Positions 25,209 to 35,290 are shown, counted from the first letter of the stretch. The stretch is 64,000 bases of DNA from Mesorhizobium sp. 113-3-3 (GCF_016756495.1 NZ_AP023243.1:2050501-2114500); one strand, 5' to 3'. The notes: generated by a model not told the origin, from the letters alone. Translations and numbers: made by a program.

Positions 25209-26450
25209 TTAAGGGTTGATCGCCGTCGTCGTGTCGGCCGCCGGGGCCGCCGCGGCTGTCGCCGGCGGCTCGGCCTTTGGCGGCCAGGAGAAATCGTCGG
25301 CGCGGCCGGGGGAGGCCTCCGGCGCCTTGCCTTCGATCACCAGTTTTTCACCGGGAAGAGCCGGATTGGCCTCTGCCGGGGGCGCGGCGCCGAGCAGTTC
25401 GGTGCCGCCGTCGAGCGCCGGGTCGCTAAGCAGCATCGGTGCGGTGCGGTCAATGACGATCGGTGCCGCTGCCGGCGCCGGCGCCTCGACCGGCGCGCCC
25501 GCCGGAGCCGCCGCCGGGGCCACGCTGCCGGGCGCGGCCAGGCCCAGGATCTTGGCCAGCGGCTTTTCGGTGTAGAAGGCGAGCTTGCGCTTGCCGGCCT
25601 TGGAAACGTTGATGCCGTCATCGGCGCGCAGCCGCACCGGCTGGCCGTTCATGTCGGGGCCGGTGGTGACGAAGGCGCCGTTCTCATCGACGAAGCCGTC
25701 CCAGACGTCGACGAATTCGCCACCATGGTTTTCGGCCGCCTGATGGTAGATGTCGTTGAAGGCCAGCATGTCGGAGGTCATCTTCGGCACCCGGAAGGCC
25801 GGCATGCCGACCCACAGGAAAGGCACCTTTGCTGTGGCGATGGCCTTGCCGAGTTCGTCGGTGCGGCGCTCATATTCCTTGGTCCAGTTCTCGGACCGGG
25901 GTTGCTCGCGCACGTCGCCGACCTTCATCTGCTGGCGGTCGTTGGAACCCAGCATGACGACCACCGCTGCCGGTTTCTCGGTCTCGATCAGCGATTTGAT
26001 CTGTTCGGGCCAGTTGTAGAAGTCATCGCGCACGAAGCCCGACGAGCCGTTGCTGCGCACGACGATCCTGACGCCGGGATTGTCGGCGAAGGCGGTGTCC
26101 AGGCCCTCGGCAAGGCCTGTGGCCATGAAGTCGCCGACCACCAGCACGGTGCGGGCGTCCGGCGTCTTTTCGACCACAGGGATTTCAGGCTGCTCCGGCG
26201 GACGCGGGGCGCGTTTTTTCGCCTTGGCCTTCGGTCTTGCCTTCTGGATGTCGAGCGGCGGTTCGACCCGCTCGCTGCGCCGTGGAAACAAGAGGTCGCG
26301 CAACGACCAGCCGCGATTTTGCTGCGGCTGCTCCTGCGCCATGGCCGGTGCATGGAAGGCATCGGCGGCGGCGATCGCCAGCAGGACTATCGCCAGAAAA
26401 AGGATCGGCGTGCGACGAACAAGGATCGCGATACGCGCGGCCGAAACCAA
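25209..26450 (-). CDS. SGNH/DUF459 family periplasmic protein
   Basis: Exported protein of 413 residues. TTG start with GGAGGAG just upstream; signal peptide/anchor LFLAIVLLAIAAADAFHAPAMA near 18-39. The SGNH-type hydrolase core is TVLVVGDFMATGLAEGL (the nucleophile Ser position of the G-D-S block reads Phe in GDF), VVVMLGSNDRQQM (block III with Asn) and a late ADDGINVSKAGKR. The C-terminus is Ala/Pro-rich. Loss of the block-I serine suggests an altered or lost esterase activity. It precedes galU-kpsF envelope genes, so a role in peptidoglycan or polysaccharide modification is likely. Confidence 0.8.
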   Translation of the reverse strand: MVSAARIAILVRRTPILFLAIVLLAIAAADAFHAPAMAQEQPQQNRGWSLRDLLFPRRSERVEPPLDIQKARPKAKAKKRAPRPPEQPEIPVVEKTPDARTVLVVGDFMATGLAEGLDTAFADNPGVRIVVRSNGSSGFVRDDFYNWPEQIKSLIETEKPAAVVVMLGSNDRQQMKVGDVREQPRSENWTKEYERRTDELGKAIATAKVPFLWVGMPAFRVPKMTSDMLAFNDIYHQAAENHGGEFVDVWDGFVDENGAFVTTGPDMNGQPVRLRADDGINVSKAGKRKLAFYTEKPLAKILGLAAPGSVAPAAAPAGAPVEAPAPAAAPIVIDRTAPMLLSDPALDGGTELLGAAPPAEANPALPGEKLVIEGKAPEASPGRADDFSWPPKAEPPATAAAAPAADTTTAINP

Positions 26451-26562
26451 TCACTCCTCCATCCCCTTGCGCCTGGTTCCGCAAACCGGAGCCGGTTTTG
26501 CGGCCGGGCGCAAGTTCAAAGTGCCAAGGCGCCGGATATGTGCGCCAAAAAAGCGCCCGGCG

Positions 26563-27786
26563 CTATTTCTGCCTGAGCCATTTGAGCACTTCCATGCTCG
26601 GGTAGCCGTCTTGGGTCAAGCCGACCTTCGCCTGATAGGCCATGATGGCGGTCTTGGAGCCGTCGCCGATCTTGCCGTCGAACTTGCCGTCGTAAAGCCC
26701 GTGCTGCGAAAGCCGCTTCTGCAGCTCCTGCCTTTCCTCGAAGGTGAGCTTGGTGAAGGGCCGCTTCCAGTCCTGGACCAGACCGTTGCCACCGGCGATC
26801 TCGTCGGCGAGGAGGCCAACAGCCAGGGCATATTTGTCGGCATTGTTGTAGGCCTTGATGACCGAGAAATTCCTGATCATCAGGAAGGCCGGCCCGCCAC
26901 GGCCGTCCGGCACTTTCAGCGTCGCCTTGTCGGTGAGGTTCTTGAACGGCTTGCCGCTGGCCCTGACGACGCCAAGCGCCTGCCACTGCGCCAGTGTCTT
27001 CGATCCGCCCGGCAGCTTGCCAGCCGGTATCGCGACTTCGTAGCCCCAGGTCTTGCCGGCCTGCCAGCCATTCTTCTTCAGCAGATTGGCCGATGTCGCC
27101 AGCGCATCGGGGATGGAATTCCAGATGTCGCGCTTGCCGTTGCCGTCCATGTCGACGGCATAGTGCTGGTAACTGGTGGGGATGAACTGGGTCTGGCCCA
27201 TGGCGCCGGCCCAGGAGCCCATCAGATGGCTTTCGTCGATGTCGCCGGTCTGCAGGATCTTCAGGGCCGCGACCAGCTGGGTGCGGGCATATTTCGACCG
27301 CTTCGGGTCGCCATAGCCCAAAGTCGCCAGCGACCGGATGACGTTGCGCATGATGTCGTCGCGCTTGAGGATCTCGCCATAGTTCGATTCCATCGACCAG
27401 ATGGCCAGCAGAATGTAGCGGTCGACGCCGAACCTCGACTCGATCCTGTCCAGCCACGGCTTCCACTTCTTCGCCATCTGCTGCCCGACGGCGACCGACT
27501 GGTCATGCACGCGGTTGTCGAAATAATCCCAGGCGGGCGCGGTGAATTCGGGCTGGGTGCGCGCCTTTTCCAGCACCACCGGATCAGGCTCCTTGATATC
27601 CCTGAAAGCCTGGTCGTAGACAGCGCCGGAAACACCGCCGGCGACGGCGGTGGCGCGGAAGCTGGCGACCCATTGCCGGAAACCGGCGTCGGCGAAGGCG
27701 GGACCGGCAGGCATCAGCAGAGCGAGCGAGAGGCTGGCGGCCGTCATGACGCTGGTGAAACGTTTTGCGGCATTGCGAACGGACAT
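26563..27786 (-). CDS. Lytic murein transglycosylase, MltB family
   Basis: Cleaves peptidoglycan glycan strands in the periplasm. 407 residues from ATG 27786 (ribosome site AAGGAGG), signal peptide through about residue 32 (AGPAFA). The transglycosylase domain (about 33-330) has the catalytic Glu in AIWSMESNYGEIL plus MGQTQFIPTSYQHYAVDMDG. The C-terminal ~60 residues form a peptidoglycan-binding module (LSQHGLYDGKFDGKIGDGSK). It lies upstream of the SGNH gene on the same strand, 112 bases apart. Confidence 0.94.
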   Translation of the reverse strand: MSVRNAAKRFTSVMTAASLSLALLMPAGPAFADAGFRQWVASFRATAVAGGVSGAVYDQAFRDIKEPDPVVLEKARTQPEFTAPAWDYFDNRVHDQSVAVGQQMAKKWKPWLDRIESRFGVDRYILLAIWSMESNYGEILKRDDIMRNVIRSLATLGYGDPKRSKYARTQLVAALKILQTGDIDESHLMGSWAGAMGQTQFIPTSYQHYAVDMDGNGKRDIWNSIPDALATSANLLKKNGWQAGKTWGYEVAIPAGKLPGGSKTLAQWQALGVVRASGKPFKNLTDKATLKVPDGRGGPAFLMIRNFSVIKAYNNADKYALAVGLLADEIAGGNGLVQDWKRPFTKLTFEERQELQKRLSQHGLYDGKFDGKIGDGSKTAIMAYQAKVGLTQDGYPSMEVLKWLRQK

Positions 27787-27999
27787 GTTTTCCTCCTTCT
27801 CTGTCTCAGGAAAGACCATTCATCGCCGAACCGGGTTAGGAATTAGTTTACCATAGGCGTCGCCTGGAACGAAAAGACACCTCGATGCTTTAACCGGTGG
27901 AAGTTTCCCCTCACCCGCCCCCAGTAATCTTCAATTCCGGCGTGAAAATGTCGCCAGACGGGGATTGCGGAGCCGGGCAGCAAACGGATAATTGAAAGC

Positions 28000-28905
28000 A
28001 TGAAGAGAGTTCGCAAGGCAGTTTTCCCGGTCGCCGGTCTCGGCACGCGGTTCCTCCCGGCCACCAAGGCTGTTCCCAAGGAGATGCTGACCGTCGTCGA
28101 CCGGCCGGTCATCCAGTATGTGGTCGACGAGGCGCGCGAGGCGGGCATCGAGCATTTCATCTTCGTGACCGGCCGCAACAAGGCTGTCATCGAGGATCAT
28201 TTCGATATCCAGTTCGAGCTCTATGACACGCTCGCCCAGCGCGGCAAGGACGAGCAGCTGGCCCGCCTGCAGCGGCTCCAGCCGGCGCCCGGCCAGACCA
28301 GCTTCACCCGCCAGCAGGTGCCGATGGGGCTCGGCCATGCCGTCTGGTGCGCGCGTGAACTGGTCGGCGACGAGCCGTTCGCGCTGCTCTTGCCCGACAT
28401 GATCATGCAGTCGGAAAAGAGCTGCATGAAGTCGATGGTCGAACTCTACCAGGAAACCGGCAACAACATCATCGCCGTGCAGGAATGCGACCCGGCGGAG
28501 GCCCATAAATACGGCATCGTCGGCCGTGGCGAGGATACGCATCACGGCTTCCGCATCACCGAGATGGTGGAGAAGCCGAAGACCGGCACCGCACCCTCGA
28601 ACCTCTACATCAACGGCCGCTACATCCTGCAGCCCGAGATTTTCAAGATCCTCGAAGACCAGGAAAAGGGCGCCGGCAACGAAATCCAGCTGACCGATGC
28701 GATGCTGAAGCTGGAGAAGCAGCAGGCCTTCTACGGCTACCACTATCAGGGCCGTACCTTCGATTGCGGTTCGCCGGAAGGTTTCGTCGAGGCCAATGTC
28801 GCCTTCGCGCTGTGGCGCAGCGACATGAAGGAGAACATGGCCGGCGTCATCCGCACGCTTCTCGACGAAATGACGCCGTCAGAGCGGCGAGTCGCGGCAT
28901 CTTAG
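28000..28905 (+). CDS. galU: UTP-glucose-1-phosphate uridylyltransferase
   Basis: Makes UDP-glucose for exopolysaccharide, lipopolysaccharide and glucan synthesis. 301 residues with the nucleotidyltransferase signature [45 protein letters not shown] and the metal/sugar-site region [14 protein letters not shown]. The ATG is preceded by a weak AT-rich ribosome site. Divergent from the transglycosylase gene and convergent with the beta-barrel gene. Confidence 0.96.
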   Translation: MKRVRKAVFPVAGLGTRFLPATKAVPKEMLTVVDRPVIQYVVDEAREAGIEHFIFVTGRNKAVIEDHFDIQFELYDTLAQRGKDEQLARLQRLQPAPGQTSFTRQQVPMGLGHAVWCARELVGDEPFALLLPDMIMQSEKSCMKSMVELYQETGNNIIAVQECDPAEAHKYGIVGRGEDTHHGFRITEMVEKPKTGTAPSNLYINGRYILQPEIFKILEDQEKGAGNEIQLTDAMLKLEKQQAFYGYHYQGRTFDCGSPEGFVEANVAFALWRSDMKENMAGVIRTLLDEMTPSERRVAAS

Positions 28906-28956
28906 CTGGATGGGGCATGCCACCGCGGCTGACCACCCTTCCTGCGCAGACAAGTT

Positions 28957-30756
28957 TCAGCGCTGCACTTTCAGGCCGAGATAGATGCTGTTGGCGGTGT
29001 AGTCGCGGCCGGGCAGGTTGCTGGTCAGCCTTTCGGTTCTCACCCTTGTGGTGAGGCCAGCATAACGGTTCAGCCACCAAGTCAGCCCGGTCTCGGCGCT
29101 CAAGATCTGGTCATGGCCATCGATGCCGACATAGTCGCGCCAGTCGAGGCCGAGCGCCGCATTCGCGGTAAGGTTGGCGCGGATCTGCCGTTCACCGGTC
29201 AAGCGGCCGGAATAGAGGATGTCGCCGCTTTCACCCGCAGTGGTCGTGGTCTCGACGGTGGTCTTGCCAGTCAGGCCGATCGTGGTCCCGCGCTCCGGCG
29301 ACCATTTGAGGTCGGCGTTGACGGTGGCGCCCGAAATCGCCCCCAGGCTCTTGTCGTCGATCGCTTCCCGCAGCCAGCCGGCCGAGAATTCGCCCGACAG
29401 CTTCTCGCCCATGTCGAGCTGCAGGCCGGCGCGAGCGCCGAGGCGCGTCGAGGAACGCTCGAAGCCCTCATTGTCGATGCGCTGATCATAGGCCCTGCGG
29501 CCGACCTCGATTTCGGTGAACGGGGTGAGGGCCGGGGAGATTTCGTAACCGGTGCGCAGGGTCGCCGTGTAGAGCGTGTTGTCCTGATCCTTCTGCGACA
29601 GCGTGGTGCCGTCCGAAAGCTCGGCGTCGCCATAGAAGTCGTGCGAGACCGCGCCGGTCAGCGTGTACTGCATCTTGCCGATGTGCTTTTCGATGCCGAG
29701 GCTGCCGTCGATCGTCTGCCGCAGCGGCTGGGTGCTGACGCCGGCAATGGCGTTGGGCGAGGACGCCGTTTCGGGCACGGCTTCATAGCCGAGCTTGGCG
29801 ATGGCGCGCAGCTCATTGTCGAGGTCGACATTGAGCTGGCCTTCGATGCGGCCTTGCGCATTGTGAACCCGGTAGCCCGAAACGCTCTCGCGGAACAGGC
29901 CATAGCCGTCGATGGTGGCGGAGTTTTCGCGCCAGTCGGAAACCGCGGAAAAGCGCAATGCCGTCTCCGACAGCAGCGCTGATGTGCCGGCGCTGCTCGA
30001 ATCGCCGTTCGTGGTGGCGGTCATGCCCTGTTCGATCGACGGGCGGATGACGAAGGACCCCCATTTGACGCCGGTGGGCGCGAACGGATCCTCCTCGGCC
30101 TTCTTGTTCTGGCCCTCGATGGCGGCGGTGCGCTCGGCGCCGGGGTCAAGCTTCTGCCTGTCGGCGCTGTCGACGGTGAGGGCGCGGCGGTTGGCCGTCT
30201 CCTCATCTATGCCGGTCGTGCCGGCAGCGTCCGTCGTGGAGGCGGTCGTTGAAGCGGTGGTGTCAGCGGTTGCAGCCGTCGTCTTTTTCTTCTTTTTCGA
30301 CTTGTCGGCCGTCTTGGTGCCCGCTTTGGTCTTGTCCTGATCAGTAGCTTTCTGCGCGGCCGTCGACGGACGGCGGCGCGGCTTGGGTGGCGTCGCATTG
30401 TCGGTGGACGTGTCGTCGGTCGCCTGCGGCGGATCGAAAATGCCGCCGGTGGCGGCATCCGTGCCGGTGTCGTCGGGGACGGCGCCGGCACTGGCCGGCA
30501 AATAGGTGCGCGGCGGCGTATCGTCCTGCGCGGTGTTGGCCGACTGTTGCTTGCCCTGGGCGGCAAGGGCGAGCTGCCTTGCCTTGCGCTGCTGGTCGGT
30601 CAGGATCGCCGATTCGGAAACCTCGCCGCGCAACTCCGTTTCCTGGGCATGGAGAGGTGCCGGGCGCAGCAAAGCGAACACACTGGTCGCCAGCAGCAGG
30701 GCGCACACCGCCTTGCCTCGTCGTCCTCTTGATTTTTCTGGCTGGGCCCCGGACAT
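28957..30756 (-). CDS. Outer-membrane beta-barrel protein (BBP2-like)
   Basis: 599-residue exported protein. The signal peptide AVCALLLATSVFALLRPAPLHAQ ends near residue 38. Residues ~60-220 are disordered, rich in Thr, Ala and Lys (including a KSKKKKKTTAAT stretch). From ~230 to the end, alternating strands and aromatic girdles (GSFVIRPSIEQGMTAT, AGLTTRVRTERLTSN, SIYLGLKVQR) predict a beta-barrel. ATG 30756 was used; a GTG three codons upstream is possible. Function unknown; location between galU and kpsF fits a surface-polysaccharide or porin-like role. Confidence 0.8.
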   Translation of the reverse strand: MSGAQPEKSRGRRGKAVCALLLATSVFALLRPAPLHAQETELRGEVSESAILTDQQRKARQLALAAQGKQQSANTAQDDTPPRTYLPASAGAVPDDTGTDAATGGIFDPPQATDDTSTDNATPPKPRRRPSTAAQKATDQDKTKAGTKTADKSKKKKKTTAATADTTASTTASTTDAAGTTGIDEETANRRALTVDSADRQKLDPGAERTAAIEGQNKKAEEDPFAPTGVKWGSFVIRPSIEQGMTATTNGDSSSAGTSALLSETALRFSAVSDWRENSATIDGYGLFRESVSGYRVHNAQGRIEGQLNVDLDNELRAIAKLGYEAVPETASSPNAIAGVSTQPLRQTIDGSLGIEKHIGKMQYTLTGAVSHDFYGDAELSDGTTLSQKDQDNTLYTATLRTGYEISPALTPFTEIEVGRRAYDQRIDNEGFERSSTRLGARAGLQLDMGEKLSGEFSAGWLREAIDDKSLGAISGATVNADLKWSPERGTTIGLTGKTTVETTTTAGESGDILYSGRLTGERQIRANLTANAALGLDWRDYVGIDGHDQILSAETGLTWWLNRYAGLTTRVRTERLTSNLPGRDYTANSIYLGLKVQR

Positions 30757-30964
30757 CGCCACCACTGCTTGCGCGGCGCTGTGCGCGCCATACTTACCGA
30801 ACCGTAAATGGGGATGGTTAACGGAGGGTTGAGGTGGCGCTCATTCGTCCAGTCAAAGTGCCGCTGTTTGCAGGATCGCGTGGCCTGCCCGGGGCCTCCG
30901 CCATCCGGGCGCCAGCGCCATTTCTGTTGGACAGGCGGGCGGCAACGCGCTAATCGCATCATCC

Positions 30965-31966
30965 ATGCATGCTAGATCCCTCGATAAGAAGCCCCTGGAC
31001 AGGCAAGCGTCGATTGATTCGGCACTGAGAACGGTGACAACCGAACAGGCCGGGATCGCCGCCCTTGCCGAAGCGCTCGAGAACGGACTGGCCGCGCCTT
31101 TCGCGCAGGCCGTCGACATGATCTCGAAGATCGAAGGCCGGCTGATCGTCACCGGCGTCGGCAAAAGCGGCCATATCGGCTCGAAGATCGCAGCGACGCT
31201 GGCCTCCACAGGCACGCCGGCCTTCTTCGTCCATCCCGTCGAGGCCAACCATGGCGATCTCGGCATGATCGCCAAGGACGATGCCATCATCGCCATGTCG
31301 TGGTCGGGCGAAAGCCTCGAGCTCAAGGGCATCATTGCCTATTCCAGGCGCTTCTCCATTCCGCTTATCGCCATAACCGCCGGAGAGACATCGGCGCTGG
31401 CGCGTGCGGCCGACGTCGTGCTGCTTTTGCCGCGCACCCCGGAGGCCTGCCCGCACGGCCTGGCGCCGACGACATCGACATTGCTGCAACTGGTCATCGG
31501 CGATGCGCTGGCGATCGCGTTGCTCGAGGCGCGCGGCTTCACGCCGGACCATTTCCGCACCTTCCATCCCGGCGGCCAGCTTGGCGCCAACCTGACGCTG
31601 GTCTCCGAGATCATGCGGGTCGGCGACCAGATTCCGCTGGCGCTTCTCGGCACCAAGATGCCGGAAGCGGTGATGACGCTGTCGCAGAAGAAGGTCGGCT
31701 GCGTCCTCATCGTCGACACCAATGGCGAATTGGCCGGGATCATCACCGACGGCGATGTCGCGCGCAACCTGCACCGCCACCTGGCCGACGTCATCGTCGA
31801 CGAGGTGATGACCCGTAAGCCCAAGACGGTCGATCCGCAGACGCTTGCCGGCACCGCGATCGCGCTGCTCAACGAGCACAATATCGGCGCGCTGGTGGTG
31901 ACCAAGAACAACGTGCCGCTCGGCGTGGTGCACTTCCATGACCTGCTGCGCATCGGCGCTGCCTAG
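30965..31966 (+). CDS. kpsF: D-arabinose-5-phosphate isomerase, KpsF/GutQ family
   Basis: Isomerises ribulose-5-phosphate to arabinose-5-phosphate, the first step to Kdo for lipopolysaccharide. 333 residues: an SIS sugar-isomerase domain (GVGKSGHIGSKIAATL, SWSGESLELKGII, around 50-190) and two CBS domains (MTLSQKKVGCVLIVD and MTRKPKTVDPQTLAG, to the end). ATG 30965. Starts 208 bases from the divergent beta-barrel gene. Confidence 0.95.
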   Translation: MHARSLDKKPLDRQASIDSALRTVTTEQAGIAALAEALENGLAAPFAQAVDMISKIEGRLIVTGVGKSGHIGSKIAATLASTGTPAFFVHPVEANHGDLGMIAKDDAIIAMSWSGESLELKGIIAYSRRFSIPLIAITAGETSALARAADVVLLLPRTPEACPHGLAPTTSTLLQLVIGDALAIALLEARGFTPDHFRTFHPGGQLGANLTLVSEIMRVGDQIPLALLGTKMPEAVMTLSQKKVGCVLIVDTNGELAGIITDGDVARNLHRHLADVIVDEVMTRKPKTVDPQTLAGTAIALLNEHNIGALVVTKNNVPLGVVHFHDLLRIGAA

Positions 31967-32043
31967 GTGTGCTGATATTCAGGTGAGGCCGGCCTGCAAA
32001 TTGCTGATACCTGCGCCTCCCCGCTCTACTGCGATGCAGTAGA

Positions 32044-32090
32044 GCGGAGCTCACGTACGAAAAGTACGCTCCGCTCCAGTTCTCGTATCA
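32044..32090. repeat. Dispersed palindromic repeat, copy 2
   Basis: Shares CTCACGTAC-n2-AAAAGTACGCTCCGCTCC-n-GTTCTCG with 25102-25155. Here it is embedded in a larger fold: CTGATAC and GTATCAG flank it, and a CTCTACTGC/GCAGTAGAG hairpin lies just upstream (about 32024-32045). It lies between convergent kpsF and nfeD. Confidence 0.7.
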
Positions 32091-32156
32091 GGCATTTTCG
32101 ACTCGGCCTGACCTGAATCTCAACACACCTTGTGTGTCGGCGCCCAGGCTGAAAAT

Positions 32157-32621
32157 TCAGACCCGTTCGACCGTCAGTTCCAGGTCGGTATCCGCGGCAC
32201 TTGTCACCCGCACCTGCGTGCCGGCGGGCAGGTCCGGTCCGGAGACGCGCCATAGCGTATCGCCGAGCTTGATGCGGCCGCGGCCGTCCTTGATCGGCTC
32301 GGAAAGCGTCGCCATGCGGCCGATCATCTGGGCGCCGCGCCGGTTGAGCAGCGGCTGGTCGGTCGGCTGGTCGCGTCCGCCCATGAGTTTCTTGCCGACG
32401 AAGGCTGAAACCAGCGACAGCGCCAGGAAGGCGAGGACCTGAACCTGCCAGGTCCAGATCGCCGCATCCCAGATCAGCAGCGACACCGCCCCAATGATGA
32501 GCGCAGCGATGCCGATCCAAAGCATGAAGAAGCCCGGCGCGATGACTTCCACGACCAGCAGCACGAAGCCCAGAACCATCCAGGACCAAGGGCCGAGTTC
32601 GGAAATGATGCGATCGATCAT
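32157..32621 (-). CDS. NfeD family membrane protein
   Basis: 154 residues: three hydrophobic segments (WMVLGFVLLVVEVIAPGFFM, IGIAALIIGAVSLLIW, VQVLAFLALSLVSAFV) then a soluble OB-fold NfeD domain (RMATLSEPIKDGRGRIKLGDTLWRVSG). This short NfeD class partners SPFH proteins and is thought to organise membrane microdomains. It starts 20 bases after the SPFH gene in the same operon. Confidence 0.92.
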   Translation of the reverse strand: MIDRIISELGPWSWMVLGFVLLVVEVIAPGFFMLWIGIAALIIGAVSLLIWDAAIWTWQVQVLAFLALSLVSAFVGKKLMGGRDQPTDQPLLNRRGAQMIGRMATLSEPIKDGRGRIKLGDTLWRVSGPDLPAGTQVRVTSAADTDLELTVERV

Positions 32622-32641
32622 AAGAGTGACCCCCTATGGAC

Positions 32642-33592
32642 CTAGTTGTCGCTCGGCCGCACGACCGGCGGGCGGGCGGCCTGGCGCTGCGCACCGGCCG
32701 TGCCTTCGTTGCGGAAGACTTCCTTGGCAATTTCCCCAATGCCGCCGAGCGAGCCGATCAGCGACGACGCCTCGAAAGGCATCAGCACGATCTTGCTGTT
32801 GGTGGCCGTGCCGATCTTGCCCAACGCCTCGGTGTATTTCTGGGCGACGAAGTAGTTGAGCGCCTGCACGTCGCCCTTGGAAATCGCTTCCGACACCACC
32901 TGGGTCGCGCGGGCCTCGGCCTCGGCCGAACGCTCGCGCGCCTCGGCGTCGCGGAAGGCGGCTTCCTTGCGGCCCTCGGCTTCGAGAATCTGCGACTGCT
33001 TGAGGCCCTCGGCGGCCAGGATCTGCGCGCGCTTGTTACGTTCGGCGGTCATCTGGCGGCCCATCGATTCGATGAGGTTGGCCGGCGGGTTGATGTCCTT
33101 GATCTCGACGCGGGTGATCTTGATGCCCCACGGATGCGCCGCCTCGTCGACGACGCGCAGCAGGCGCTCGTTGATGGCGTCGCGATTCGACAGGAGCTCG
33201 TCGAGGTCCATTGAACCCATGACGGTACGGATGTTGGTCATCGTCAGGTTGAGGATGGCATTCTGCAGGCCGGCAACCTGGTAGGCTGCCTGTGCCGCAT
33301 TGAGAATCTGGTAGAAAGCGATGCCGTCGACGCCAACGATGGCGTTGTCGCGGGTGATGATCTCCTGGCTCGGAACGTCGAGCACCTGCTCCATCATGTT
33401 CATCTTTGCGCCGATGCGGTCGACGAAAGGCGTGATGATGTTGAGGCCGGGGCTCAGTGTCCTGGTGTAACGGCCAAAACGTTCGACGGTATAGTTGTAG
33501 CCTTGCGGAACTGTCTTGATGCCTTTGAACAGCACCAGCACGACAAGCGCGACAAGAACAATGACCGCAATATCGAAACCACTGAAATCCAT
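32642..33592 (-). CDS. SPFH/band-7 (stomatin, QmcA-like) protein
   Basis: Membrane-anchored scaffold of 316 residues. N-terminal membrane segment ([17 protein letters not shown]), band-7 domain ([27 protein letters not shown]-like [17 protein letters not shown]), and a long Ala/Glu coiled coil (about 185-250, [21 protein letters not shown]). ATG 33592 with a GAGGGAGAG ribosome site. Pairs with the downstream NfeD protein. Confidence 0.95.
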   Translation of the reverse strand: MDFSGFDIAVIVLVALVVLVLFKGIKTVPQGYNYTVERFGRYTRTLSPGLNIITPFVDRIGAKMNMMEQVLDVPSQEIITRDNAIVGVDGIAFYQILNAAQAAYQVAGLQNAILNLTMTNIRTVMGSMDLDELLSNRDAINERLLRVVDEAAHPWGIKITRVEIKDINPPANLIESMGRQMTAERNKRAQILAAEGLKQSQILEAEGRKEAAFRDAEARERSAEAEARATQVVSEAISKGDVQALNYFVAQKYTEALGKIGTATNSKIVLMPFEASSLIGSLGGIGEIAKEVFRNEGTAGAQRQAARPPVVRPSDN

Positions 33593-33713
33593 TTGGCTCT
33601 CCCTCAGAAGCTGGCCCTGCGAGCCATTCCCGCGCAGCCGACTTCACCAAAGACTTAAGTGTGTTTCAGGAGCGTTACAATCAGGTGATGAAGGATTGTT
33701 TGTGGGTTTGCAC

Positions 33714-34925
33714 TCACCGGTTGAAGGCGAACAGCTCTGCATCCGTGTCGGCGAGCCCCTTGATCGAAGCCGAAATAATTTCGGAAGCGATGCGCGAGAA
33801 GGTGATGCCGTTGCCGCCGTAACCCATGACCGCATGGATCCGCGGGTGCCTGGGGATGGCGCCGATATAGGGCAGGCCGGTGCTGGTCGTGCCGAAGGAA
33901 CCAGTCCAGGCGAATTCAGGCCTGACGTCGAGTTGCGGAAATATCAGGCCGAGTTTTTCAGAGATGCGCGCAGCCTTGTCGGGAATCAATTCATCGCGCC
34001 GCGTCTCATCGGCAAAATCCTCGTCCTCGCCGCCGCAGATGACCCTGCCGTCGGCCGTCGCCCTGAGGTAGAGATACGGGTCCGACGCTTCCCAGATGAA
34101 CGCCGGACCCGGCCAGAGCTTTCGCGGCTGCGGGCGCGTCGCGATCGCCCAGGTCGAGATGATCCGGTGGGCGGCCGCCGGCACGATGTCCATCAGTTCA
34201 TAGCCGGTGGCCAGCACAACATGCCGTGCCATGATGGTCGGGCCGTCCTTCGTGGCCACGACCGCCTCGTCGGCGCTGTCCTCGATCGCCGTCGCTTCGA
34301 CGGGCGCGTAAAGACGTGCCTTGCGTTGCAGCGCCTTGAGCAGCAGCCCGGCCGTCAGCTTGCGCGGGTCGAGCGCGATGTTGCCGTGGCTGAGGATGGC
34401 GCCGCCGCGGTCGATGCCGAATGTGTCGCCCAGGGGCTGCGGCGTCAGATAGGCGGCGGCGATGCCCGCTTGCCGGCGCGCTTCGGCTTCCTCACGCAGT
34501 TCCGACGGGCCGAGCAGCGTACCGGCCAGATAGAGCGACTGGATGCGGCGCAGGCGACAGTCGATCGCGAGATCCTCGATGCGGCCGGCGAGATTGGACA
34601 CAGCGAGCCGCGAGCGGCGCCATGCCTGCTGCGCCTTCGTCTTGTCGATCATTTTCGAGAGCGTTGAAAGCGGCTGGTCGATTTCGAACTGGACCAGCGC
34701 CGTGGTTGCGGCGGTCGAGCCTTTCAATGGCCCGCGCCGATCGATGCAGATCACGGAATGGCCGTCCGCCGTCAACGCCTCGGCCATCATGGCGCCGCTG
34801 ATGCCCATGCCGATGATCAGCACATCGGCCTTGACGTCGCGGGTCAGCGCCGAAGTCGGCACGGCAGGCGCGCGATAGGCGGACCAGACGGGCCGGCCGG
34901 TCCTGAGGTCGAGTTTGCGGGGCAT
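33714..34925 (-). CDS. FAD-dependent oxidoreductase (DAO family)
   Basis: 403 residues. The FAD dinucleotide-binding motif is ADVLIIGMGISGAMMAEALTA (residues ~33-53). It has STAATTALVQFEID and a C-terminal second FAD contact, STGLPYIGAIPRHPRIHAVMGYGGNGITFS, typical of glycine oxidase and D-amino-acid-oxidase-like deaminating enzymes. ATG 34925 with GGAG. Substrate unknown. The gene borders the hemH-fragment island at its start, so its upstream region may have changed when the island arrived. Confidence 0.9.
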   Translation of the reverse strand: MPRKLDLRTGRPVWSAYRAPAVPTSALTRDVKADVLIIGMGISGAMMAEALTADGHSVICIDRRGPLKGSTAATTALVQFEIDQPLSTLSKMIDKTKAQQAWRRSRLAVSNLAGRIEDLAIDCRLRRIQSLYLAGTLLGPSELREEAEARRQAGIAAAYLTPQPLGDTFGIDRGGAILSHGNIALDPRKLTAGLLLKALQRKARLYAPVEATAIEDSADEAVVATKDGPTIMARHVVLATGYELMDIVPAAAHRIISTWAIATRPQPRKLWPGPAFIWEASDPYLYLRATADGRVICGGEDEDFADETRRDELIPDKAARISEKLGLIFPQLDVRPEFAWTGSFGTTSTGLPYIGAIPRHPRIHAVMGYGGNGITFSRIASEIISASIKGLADTDAELFAFNR

Positions 34926-34979
34926 CGAATTCTCCGGAAGGTGCGCCTCAACGCTCCGGAGTGGCCGTTGTTCCTGATA

Positions 34980-35290
34980 TCAGACCCAGCCGGACAGTTC
35001 GCGCCGCACCATCGCCTCGATGACCGCCATGCCCTCAGCGCTGGCGTTGAGACAAGGGATATGGGCGAAATTCTTGCCGCCGGCGTGATGAAAAGTCTCG
35101 GCCACTTCCCGGCCGATTTCGTCCAGCGTCTCGATGCAGTCGACGGAAAAGCCGGGATTGACGATGGCGATGGATTTGACGCCGTCCTTGCCCAGTTTCT
35201 CCACCGACTTGTCGGTGTAGGGCTGCAGCCATTCCTGCGCGCCGAAGCGGGACTGGAACGTGGTGATCAGCTTCTTCTCGTTCCAGTTGG
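34980..35290 (-). pseudogene. hemH 3'-end fragment (diverged duplicate)
   Basis: Encodes about the last 103 codons of a ferrochelatase (from WNEKKLITTFQSRFG to the SGWV stop). It aligns without gaps to the intact hemH end at 38645-38955, with roughly 20 differences by eye, mostly synonymous. The reading frame and stop are intact. It lacks the N-terminal two thirds including the SYHGIPRPY metal site, so it cannot be an active ferrochelatase. Marks one border of the AT-rich insert. Confidence 0.88.

Noticed and set aside
34980..35204. Possible second functional ferrochelatase or a separate 74-aa protein
   Set aside because: Only the last third of HemH is present, without the metal-binding SYHG motif, while a complete hemH lies 3.7 kb away; treated as a border fragment.
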